A stretch of 8,205 nucleotides of DNA from JBJHBY01 sp050485745 (GTDB lineage: Bacteria; Pseudomonadota; Gammaproteobacteria; Pseudomonadales; CAMLJR01), in contig JBJHBY010000160.1 of assembly GCA_050485745.1 (NCBI GenBank), forward strand, positions 1-8,205, read 5' to 3'. A model generated the notes under the pieces. It worked only from the letters and a program-made list of their open reading frames with translations, made no database searches and was not told the DNA's origin. Both the position numbers and the translations under genes were made by a program. Shown one piece after another: positions 1 through 5,292 of the stretch (the first letter of the stretch is position 1; each line of letters opens with the position of its first letter).

Positions 1-14
1 GTACATGGATGTAC
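1..14. repeat. Short perfect inverted repeat at the window edge
   Basis: Two 6-bp arms, GTACAT and ATGTAC, are separated by GG. The element lies 67 bp beyond the stop codon of the D-2-hydroxyacid dehydrogenase gene. It could be part of an operator for a neighbouring gene outside the window, or chance. No U-tract follows on either strand, so it does not look like an intrinsic terminator. Because it begins at base 1, its true extent cannot be judged. Confidence 0.3.
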
Positions 15-80
15 GCCTTTGCGTGTCCGCCACCGCCCTTCGGTCAAGCGCCATGCCTCGTATCTAAGGTTTATGAAACG
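15..80. other. Non-coding stretch downstream of the four-gene operon
   Basis: This is the visible remainder of the region after the operon's last stop codon. I see no convincing gene, promoter or terminator. A weak 4-bp stem (ACCG/CGGT) lies near positions 33-45 without a T-run. On the minus strand an ATG at 54-52 stays open to the window edge, but it lacks a properly spaced Shine-Dalgarno sequence and is too short to judge. Confidence 0.4.
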
Positions 81-1061
81 TCAGCCCGCGCCGAGTTCCA
101 CCCGCTGGTGCAGGGCCTCGCCGCGTTGCCAGCGCTGGAAGTTCTCCGCGAACTGCTCGCCCAGGGCGCGGCGCCAGCCTTTGAAGTCGCCGGCCATGTG
201 TGCGGAGAGCATGACCCCGGGCATGTCCCAGAGAGGGTGATCCGTGGGCAGCGGCTCCTCCTCGAAGACGTCCAGGGCGGCCCCGCCCAGGATGCCCTGT
301 CGCAGGGCATCCACCAGGGCCGCGGTGTCCACGATGGGGCCGCGGCCGACGTTGATCAGGCAGGCGCCGGGGCGCATCCGCGCGAACATGGCCGCATCGA
401 ACAGGTGGTGGGTGCGCGCCGTCAGGGGGGCGGTGATCACCACGTGGTCGAAGCGGGGCAGCAGCTCCGGCAGGTCCGCGTCCGCATGTACGGCGCGAAA
501 GGGCGGCTCAGTGCGGGCACTGCGGGCGACGCCCTCGACCTGGAGCCCCGCGGCGGTGAGCAGCCCCGCGACCTCGTGGCCGATGGAGCCGGCGCCGACG
601 ACCAGGGCGCGCTGTCCGTGGATCAGCGCCGTCTCCCGGTGCACCCAGCGGTGTTCGCGCTGGTGGTGCAGGTTGCCCAGGGTGTCCTTGGCGAACAGCA
701 GCACGGCGCCCAGCACGTACTCGGCGATGCCGCGATCGAACACACCGCGGGCGTTGGTGATCACCAGCCCGGCGCTGGCATCCTCGATCAGCGCATCGAA
801 CTGCAGGGCGTCGACACCGGCGCTGGTGGCATGCACCCAGCGCAGATGGTGTTGCTGCGGCCAGCTGTGGCGCAGGATGTCGCTGCGAAAATCGGTGACC
901 ACCAGAATGTCCGCTTCCTCCAAAGCATCGGCCAGGGCCTGTCGGGAGTCGATGTGCAGGATGCGGGCCATGTCCTCGATGGATTCCAGCCCGGGCAAGG
1001 GCGGCTCCCCTGGCGCCGTCAGCACGGCGATCAGCGGCGTGTTCATCTGTGATGAGCCCAT
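81..1061 (-). CDS. D-2-hydroxyacid dehydrogenase, NAD(P)-dependent
   Basis: This is a 326-residue cytoplasmic oxidoreductase of the D-isomer-specific 2-hydroxyacid dehydrogenase family, which interconverts 2-oxoacids and D-2-hydroxyacids. The N-terminal half of the substrate domain contains HATSAGVD (77-84). The Rossmann core has GAGSIG (156-161). The catalytic triad is visible as Arg240 (in INVGRG), Glu269 (in DVFEEEP) and His288 (in SAHMAGD). The C-terminal SAHMAGDFKGWRRAL stretch resembles a subgroup that includes haloarchaeal D2-HDH enzymes rather than classical D-lactate or phosphoglycerate dehydrogenases. After the second Rossmann strand the sequence reads GVARSART, with arginines where NAD enzymes usually have an acidic residue, so NADP(H) is the likelier cofactor (inference). 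The start at 1061 is preferred over Met6 (1046) because AGGAGG lies 9-10 nt upstream of it and nothing similar precedes 1046. The gene overlaps the upstream aminotransferase stop by one base, indicating translational coupling. The actual substrate is unknown. Confidence 0.92.
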   Translation of the reverse strand: MGSSQMNTPLIAVLTAPGEPPLPGLESIEDMARILHIDSRQALADALEEADILVVTDFRSDILRHSWPQQHHLRWVHATSAGVDALQFDALIEDASAGLVITNARGVFDRGIAEYVLGAVLLFAKDTLGNLHHQREHRWVHRETALIHGQRALVVGAGSIGHEVAGLLTAAGLQVEGVARSARTEPPFRAVHADADLPELLPRFDHVVITAPLTARTHHLFDAAMFARMRPGACLINVGRGPIVDTAALVDALRQGILGGAALDVFEEEPLPTDHPLWDMPGVMLSAHMAGDFKGWRRALGEQFAENFQRWQRGEALHQRVELGAG

Positions 1062-2323
1062 CAGCGGCCGGCCTCCTCAAGGCCGGCACTGAAACGCGCC
1101 AGGGCGTCGTCGATCTGCTCGCGGGTCACGATCAGCGGCGGCAGCCAGCGCACCACCTGGTTGTGTTCCCCGCAGCGCAGCAGCAACAGGCCGCGCTCCT
1201 CCGCGGCCCGGGTCAGCCGTTCCGCCAGGGCGCCATCGGGGTTGCCGGCGGCATCGACGATTTCGAGGCCCTGCATCAGGCCCAGGCCGCGTACGTCGGC
1301 GATGCAGGGGTGCCGGGCCTGCAGTGCTTCCAGGGCGCTGCGCAGGTGCGCGCCGGTGTTCGCCGCGTTGTCCACCAGGCGTTCCTCCTCGATCACCTGG
1401 ATGGTGGCCAGGGCCGCGGCGCAGGCCACGGCGTTGGCGCCATAGGTGCCGCCCTGGGAGCCGGGCAGGCCGCGGGCCATCAGGGCTTCGCTGGCGGCGA
1501 TGGCGGAAATGGGAAAGCCGCTGGCCAGGCCCTTGGCGGTGATCAGGATGTCCGGGGTGGTGCCGAAATGCTCGCCGGACCAGAAGCGCCCGCTGCGCCC
1601 GAAGCCGGCCTGGATCTCGTCGTGGATCAACAGGATGCCGTGGCGGCTGGCACGCTCGCGCAGGCCCTGCATGAAGGCGCTGGTGGCCGGGTAGTAGCCG
1701 TACTCCCCCTGCACCGGCTCGATCAGCAGGGCGGCGGTGTCCCCCGGCGCCGATTGGGTGGCGAAGATGCGGTCCAGTTCGCGCAGGCAGAAGCGGGTGG
1801 TGGTGTCCGCGTCCCAGCCATAGCAGGAGTAGTGGAACAGGTGCGGGAAGGGGGCGACCACGACACCGGCCATCATCGGGTGGAAGCCGGAGCGGATCTT
1901 GGTATTGGAGGTGGTCAGCGAGGCCGAGGCCAGGGTGCGGCCGTGGAAGCCGCCGCTGAAGACGATGATGTTGGCGCGTCCGGTGGCCTGCCGTGCCAGT
2001 CGCACTGCCGCCTCCACGGACTCCGTGCCGGCGTTGGCGAAGGCTACGCTGTCCAGACCCTCCGGCGCCAGGTTGGCGAGGCGGTCGCTGAGCGCCAGCA
2101 GCGGGCGGTGGCGCACGGTGGTGTACTGGGCGTGGATCAGCCGGCCGGTCTGCTCCTGTGCCGCGGCCACCACCGTCGGGTGGCAGTGGCCCGTGCTGGT
2201 GACGCCAATACCGGCGGTGAAGTCCAGGTAGCGCCGGCCCTCGCTGTCGATCAGCCAGACCCCTTCGCCGCGCTCGGCGAGCACGCCGGTGGCCTGTTTC
2301 AGCAGGGGTGAGAGATGTGACAT
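1061..2323 (-). CDS. Class III PLP-dependent aminotransferase, GabT-like (4-aminobutyrate/omega-amino acid:2-oxoglutarate type)
   Basis: This 420-residue cytoplasmic enzyme has the usual length and signatures of class III (fold type I) aminotransferases. By alignment from memory with E. coli GabT, several functional residues are kept: NAGTESVEAA (97-106) and Arg129 in GGFHGRT, Glu202 and Glu207 in IEPVQGE, Asp235 in HDEIQAGFGR contacting the PLP ring nitrogen, the Schiff-base Lys264 in TAKGLASGFP, Thr293 in GGTYG, and Arg392 in VRWLPPL for the substrate carboxylate. These support transamination of a terminal amine of a GABA-like substrate onto 2-oxoglutarate, giving a semialdehyde. The adjacent semialdehyde dehydrogenase in the same operon fits this. 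AGGAGA lies about 6 nt before the ATG at 2323. The pocket differs locally from GabT (QGEYGYY instead of QGEGGFY), so substrates other than GABA are possible. It could also be annotated generically as an aspartate aminotransferase family protein. Confidence 0.92.
   Translation of the reverse strand: MSHLSPLLKQATGVLAERGEGVWLIDSEGRRYLDFTAGIGVTSTGHCHPTVVAAAQEQTGRLIHAQYTTVRHRPLLALSDRLANLAPEGLDSVAFANAGTESVEAAVRLARQATGRANIIVFSGGFHGRTLASASLTTSNTKIRSGFHPMMAGVVVAPFPHLFHYSCYGWDADTTTRFCLRELDRIFATQSAPGDTAALLIEPVQGEYGYYPATSAFMQGLRERASRHGILLIHDEIQAGFGRSGRFWSGEHFGTTPDILITAKGLASGFPISAIAASEALMARGLPGSQGGTYGANAVACAAALATIQVIEEERLVDNAANTGAHLRSALEALQARHPCIADVRGLGLMQGLEIVDAAGNPDGALAERLTRAAEERGLLLLRCGEHNQVVRWLPPLIVTREQIDDALARFSAGLEEAGR
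1072..1077 (-). promoter_or_regulatory. Ribosome-binding site of the D-2-hydroxyacid dehydrogenase gene, inside the aminotransferase gene
   Basis: AGGAGG on the minus strand sits within the last codons of the aminotransferase gene, about 10 nt before the ATG at 1061-1059. It selects the first of two in-frame ATG codons. The downstream start shares its A with the TGA stop of the upstream gene (TGATG), so ribosomes finishing the aminotransferase can reinitiate. Confidence 0.7.
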
Positions 2324-2398
2324 GGGGTTCTCCTGTATCCGGTGGTTATCGCGGCAGGCGCGCTGCCTGGCCTCTTGCTGCGCTGCTCAGTTCTGCAC
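2324..2398 (-). other. Intergenic spacer within the operon
   Basis: This 75-bp gap separates the isocitrate/isopropylmalate-type dehydrogenase stop from the aminotransferase start. It contains the aminotransferase Shine-Dalgarno (AGGAGA, just before the ATG) and a short GGCAG/CTGCC stem near 2353-2367. No T-run and no clear sigma70 promoter is visible. The genes are therefore most simply read as one transcript, although this is the only spacer in the operon long enough to hold an internal signal. Confidence 0.45.
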
Positions 2399-3568
2399 TC
2401 AGTTCAGCTCGCGGCGCAGGCGCTCGGCGATGGCGCTGCCGATGGCGCTGGTGCCCCGCGTCTGGCCCTGTAGCTCCGGGGCTGCGTGCTCCGCCAGGTC
2501 GGCGGCGACGGCGGCACGCAGGGTGGCACCGGCGCTGTGCAGCAGGGTGTCGTCCCGGCCCAGCCACTCCAGCATCATGGCGGCGGTGAGCAGCATGGCG
2601 CGGGGGTCGGCGCGATCCTGACCGGCGATGTCCGGTGCGCTGCCGTGGGTGGGCTCGAACAGCGCCGGCGCCTCGCGGCTGAGCGGGTTGATGTTGCAGG
2701 AGGGGGCCAGGGCCATGCCGCCGCAGAGCACGGCGGCCAGGTCGGTGAGGATGTCCCCCTGCAGGTTGCTGGCCACCACCACGTCGAACTGCCAGGGGCT
2801 CTGGACGAACTTCATGCAGGCCGCATCGACCAGCTCGTGGTGCACGGCGATGTCCGGGTATTCCGCCGCGACCGCATCGAACACCTCGCAGTACAGCTCT
2901 CCGGCGTGGGCCAGGGCATTGCGCTTGGTCACCAGGCAGACCTGGGCCTCGCGGTCGTCCCCGAAGCGGCGCATGCTGCCGCTGTCGCGCCGTGCCTTGG
3001 CCCGTGCCCTGGCGCGACGGAAGGCGTGGCCCATCAGGCGCTCCGTGGCGCTGCGGGTGAACAGCTCCACCTGGGTGGCGATCTCCCGCGGCGTGCCCCG
3101 GTGTAACCGCCCGCCCTGGCCGACGTACTCGCCCTCGCTGTTCTCGCGGATGACCAGCAGGTCGACTTCGGCGGCGCGGGGGTCGGCCAGGTAGCGTCGC
3201 GCCCCCGGCAGCAGCCGGGCCGGGCGCTCGCAGATGAACAGGTCGAAGCCCTTGCGCAGTTCCAGCAGCGGGGCCAGCGAGGTGTGATCGGGCAGGTGAT
3301 AGCGCCCGGCATCCTGCAGCGGGCCGGGGTCCCCCAGTGCGCCCATCAGCAGCGCGTCATACTGGCGCAGGCGCTCCAGGCCATCCTCCGGCATCATGGT
3401 GCCGTGCGTCTGGTGCCAGGCGGTCGCTGGCCAGGGCAGTTCCTCCCAGTCCAGGGGCAGACCCGCATCCCGCAGTACCGCCAGCGAGCGCAGGGTTGCG
3501 GCCATCACCTCGGGGCCGATGCCGTCGCCGCCCATGGCGGCGATGCGCCAGGGCTTGCCGCTTCGCAT
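2399..3568 (-). CDS. Isocitrate/isopropylmalate dehydrogenase family protein, tartrate/D-malate dehydrogenase-like
   Basis: This is a 389-residue member of the beta-decarboxylating dehydrogenase family, which oxidises and decarboxylates (2R)-malate-type backbones using a divalent metal and NAD. Visible motifs are GDGIGPEV (14-21), LRKGFDLFICERP (104-116), and RENSEGEYVGQGG (141-153) with Arg141 and Tyr148. They continue with Lys215 in VTKRNAL, metal-ligand aspartates Asp248, Asp272 and Asp276 (VDAA, NLQGDILTD), and FEPTHGSAPDIAG (304-316) binding the nucleotide. The RENSEGEY form resembles tartrate dehydrogenase/D-malate dehydrogenase (TtuC/DmlA) more than LeuB. It is longer than the usual roughly 355-360 residues, mainly because of a very basic insertion around 186-208. 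The start is firm: AAGGAGG lies 5 nt before the ATG. It sits 25 bp after gabD. The probable product is pyruvate or a related 2-oxoacid; substrate identity is inference. Confidence 0.88.
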   Translation of the reverse strand: MRSGKPWRIAAMGGDGIGPEVMAATLRSLAVLRDAGLPLDWEELPWPATAWHQTHGTMMPEDGLERLRQYDALLMGALGDPGPLQDAGRYHLPDHTSLAPLLELRKGFDLFICERPARLLPGARRYLADPRAAEVDLLVIRENSEGEYVGQGGRLHRGTPREIATQVELFTRSATERLMGHAFRRARARAKARRDSGSMRRFGDDREAQVCLVTKRNALAHAGELYCEVFDAVAAEYPDIAVHHELVDAACMKFVQSPWQFDVVVASNLQGDILTDLAAVLCGGMALAPSCNINPLSREAPALFEPTHGSAPDIAGQDRADPRAMLLTAAMMLEWLGRDDTLLHSAGATLRAAVAADLAEHAAPELQGQTRGTSAIGSAIAERLRRELN

Positions 3569-3593
3569 GTGATCCTCCTTGCCGGTACCCGGC

Positions 3594-5072
3594 TCAGCCT
3601 CCTTCCGTGCTGCCCGCGCCGCCCATACACAGGTACTTCACCTCCATGTACTCCTCCATGCCGTGGTGCGAGCCCTCGCGGCCCAGGCCGGACGCCTTGA
3701 CGCCACCGAAGGGGGCGGCGGCATTGGACACCAGTCCCTCATTGATGCCGATGATCCCGGCCTCCAGCGCCTCGGCCACGCGCCAGCAGCGGTGGATGTC
3801 GCGGCTGTAAAAGTACGCCGCAAGCCCGTAGGGCGTGTCATTGGCAGTACGGATGGCCTCCGCTTCGGTATCAAAGCGCATCACTGCGGCGAGCGGGCCG
3901 AAGGTCTCCTCGTGACACAGTTGCATGTCCGCCTGCACACCGGTGATCAGGGTCGGCTGGACATAGCGTCCGCCCAGGGGGTGGGGTTGCCCGCCGAGGA
4001 CCACTTGCGCGCCCTTGCCCAGGGCATCGCGCAGGTGCTGCCGGACCTTGTCCACCGCCGCCTGGTTGATCAGTGCGGACTGGTTCACCCCGTCCTCCAG
4101 ACCATCGCCGACCTTGAGGGTCGCCATGGCGCGGGCCAGTTTCTCCACAAAGGCGTCGTGCACGCTGTCCTGCACCAGCAGCCGGTTGGCACACACGCAG
4201 GTCTGCCCGGTGTTGCGGAACTTGGAGGCCATGGCGCCTTCGACGGCGGCGTCGAGGTCGGCGTCGTCGAAGACGATGAACGGTGCGTTGCCTCCCAGCT
4301 CCAGGGAAATTTTCTGCACGTTTTGCGCGCACTGGGCCATCAATTTGCGCCCCACTGCGGTGGAGCCGGTGAAGCTGAGCTTGCGCACCACCGGGCTGGC
4401 GGTCAGCACCTCGCCGATTTCGGCCGGGGCCCCGGTGATCACGTTGAGAACGCCGGCGGGAAGGCCCGCGCGCATGCCCAGCTCCGCGAGGGCCAGGGCG
4501 GAGAACGGCGTCGCCTCGGCGGGCTTGACCACCATGGTGCAGCCTGCCGCCAGGGCGGCACCCGCCTTGCGGGTGATCATGGCGGCGGGGAAGTTCCAGG
4601 GTGTGATGGCCGCGGTCACGCCCACTGCCTGCCGCAGTACCACGATGTGCTGGCCGGGGCGGGCGCCGGGGATGGTTTCGCCATAGGCGCGCGGTGCCTC
4701 CCCGGCAAACCACTTGATGAACGAGGCCGCATAGGTGATCTCGCCGCGGGCCTCGGCCAGGGGTTTGCCCTGCTCCAGGGTCATCAGCAGTGCGAGGTCA
4801 TCCTGATGCTCCAGGATCAGCTCATACCAGCGGTAGAGCACACTGCCGCGCTCGCTGGCGGTGCGGTCGCGCCAGCCTGGAAAGGCTGCCGCGGCGGCGT
4901 CGATGGCCTGCTGCGTTTCTGCGGCACCCAGGTTTGGCACGTGGCCCAGCAGCGCGCCACAGGCCGGGTTGTCCACGGCGATGGTGGCGCCATTGGCCGC
5001 CGCAACCCATTGTCCGCCGATGTGGCACTGCTGCCGGAACAGGGCCTGATCGCGGAGACGTTCGATGCTCAT
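3594..5072 (-). CDS. gabD: Succinate-semialdehyde dehydrogenase, GabD type
   Basis: This 492-residue cytoplasmic aldehyde dehydrogenase oxidises succinate semialdehyde, or a close relative, to the dicarboxylate. Motifs are ITPWNFP with Asn160, VVKPAEATPFSALALAE (Lys183), FTGSTAVG (234-241), LELGG with general base Glu258, GQTCVCAN with nucleophile Cys292 and neighbouring Cys294, and HEETFGP (387-393). The C-terminal NEGLVSNAAAPFGGVKASG and EEYMEVKYLCMGG segments are characteristic of GabD, so the symbol is well supported. The frame stays open upstream to an ATG at 5234, but that extension would run through the hmp promoter and lacks family similarity. The chosen start at 5072 has GGGAGG just upstream and gives the normal family length. 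It is the first gene of the operon and diverges from hmp. Glu186 replaces a serine that E. coli GabD uses for NADP binding, suggesting NAD use. Confidence 0.95.
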   Translation of the reverse strand: MSIERLRDQALFRQQCHIGGQWVAAANGATIAVDNPACGALLGHVPNLGAAETQQAIDAAAAAFPGWRDRTASERGSVLYRWYELILEHQDDLALLMTLEQGKPLAEARGEITYAASFIKWFAGEAPRAYGETIPGARPGQHIVVLRQAVGVTAAITPWNFPAAMITRKAGAALAAGCTMVVKPAEATPFSALALAELGMRAGLPAGVLNVITGAPAEIGEVLTASPVVRKLSFTGSTAVGRKLMAQCAQNVQKISLELGGNAPFIVFDDADLDAAVEGAMASKFRNTGQTCVCANRLLVQDSVHDAFVEKLARAMATLKVGDGLEDGVNQSALINQAAVDKVRQHLRDALGKGAQVVLGGQPHPLGGRYVQPTLITGVQADMQLCHEETFGPLAAVMRFDTEAEAIRTANDTPYGLAAYFYSRDIHRCWRVAEALEAGIIGINEGLVSNAAAPFGGVKASGLGREGSHHGMEEYMEVKYLCMGGAGSTEGG

Positions 5073-5076
5073 GAGG

Positions 5077-5082
5077 CCTCCC
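5077..5082 (-). promoter_or_regulatory. Ribosome-binding site deciding the gabD start
   Basis: GGGAGG on the minus strand ends 4 nt before the ATG at 5072-5070. The spacing is slightly short but usable. No comparable site precedes the alternative in-frame ATG at 5234, which lies inside the NsrR/hmp promoter region. Confidence 0.6.
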
Positions 5083-5201
5083 GAATGCGGAATGTCCTTT
5101 TCACCGTACCACGCCGGCGGGTGGCATTGAAGGCCGGGGGCGCGGCAGGCCGGGCGTTGTGGGGCGAGAAAGGCTGTACAGAGGTGCTGCACGCCAAGTG
5201 C

Positions 5202-5230
5202 TTGACAGCGGCATAACATGTAAATAAAGT
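5202..5230 (+). promoter_or_regulatory. Sigma70 promoter of hmp
   Basis: A perfect -35 hexamer TTGACA (5202-5207) is followed after exactly 17 bp by TAAAGT (5225-5230), which matches four of six -10 consensus bases. Transcription would start near 5237, giving a leader of about 56 nt before the hmp ATG. The -10 box lies inside the first NsrR-like palindrome and the predicted start point at its right edge, so repressor binding should exclude RNA polymerase. Confidence 0.65.
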
Positions 5231-5237
5231 GCATCTT
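5215..5237 (+). promoter_or_regulatory. NsrR-like operator 1 (overlaps hmp -10)
   Basis: The known NsrR site is two 11-bp AANATGCATTT-type motifs in inverted orientation with 1 bp between them. Here the left half AACATGTAAAT (5215-5225) matches 8 of 11 positions. After one base, the right half AAGTGCATCTT (5227-5237) matches 10 of 11. The ATGTAA and GTGCAT cores are 11 bp apart, as in canonical sites. Because nsrR is encoded two genes away and hmp is the classical NsrR target, this is a well-motivated assignment, though made by eye. Confidence 0.6.
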
Positions 5238-5239
5238 AA

Positions 5240-5262
5240 AAGATGTATTTAATTTGCATTAA
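5240..5262 (+). promoter_or_regulatory. NsrR-like operator 2 (start of the hmp transcript)
   Basis: The left half AAGATGTATTT (5240-5250) matches 10 of 11 positions of the NsrR half-site. After one base, the right half ATTTGCATTAA (5252-5262) matches about 8 of 11, counting the free position. The ATGTAT and TTGCAT cores are again 11 bp apart. The centre is 25 bp from that of operator 1, so two dimers could sit side by side across the -10 box and the first transcribed bases. Confidence 0.55.
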
Positions 5263-5278
5263 TTGCCGGGTCTACACG

Positions 5279-5286
5279 AAAGGAGA
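5279..5286 (+). promoter_or_regulatory. Ribosome-binding site deciding the hmp start
   Basis: AAAGGAGA is followed by a 6-nt gap and then the ATG at 5293. It excludes the in-frame upstream ATG at 5263, which would add ten residues with no counterpart in Hmp proteins. Confidence 0.75.
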
Positions 5287-5292
5287 AACATC

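Larger units (their letters stand above)
5083..5292. other. Divergent intergenic region between gabD and hmp
   Basis: This is the only long gap in the window (about 210 bp). The part near gabD (5083-5200) is GC-rich, and I see no clean sigma70 promoter in it. The part near hmp (about 5211-5264) is strikingly AT-rich compared with the rest of the window. It carries the hmp promoter and the two NsrR-like palindromes annotated separately. Confidence 0.8.

Noticed and set aside
9..1092. Overlapping plus-strand frames opposite the D-2-hydroxyacid dehydrogenase gene
   Set aside because: Low-complexity translations without motifs; the minus strand carries a complete catalytic triad and Rossmann motif.
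1049..2311. A 420-codon open frame on the plus strand, opposite the aminotransferase gene
   Set aside because: Its protein is rich in Gly, Ala, Gln and His with no recognisable domain, and it mirrors a clear class III aminotransferase. This is a typical antisense shadow in GC-rich DNA.
5095..5130. Weak minus-strand promoter near gabD (TTCAAT, 17 bp, TACGGT preceded by TG)
   Set aside because: Only three of six matches in each box within GC-rich DNA; not better than chance, so not annotated.
3579..5216. A 545-codon open frame on the plus strand, opposite gabD
   Set aside because: It covers gabD almost exactly, shows no family motifs, and lacks a Shine-Dalgarno; the GabD signatures are all on the minus strand.
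5073..5234. N-terminal extension of gabD to an ATG at 5234
   Set aside because: It would add 54 residues unlike any GabD N-terminus and would start inside the hmp promoter and NsrR-like sites. The ATG at 5072 has a Shine-Dalgarno and gives the standard length.
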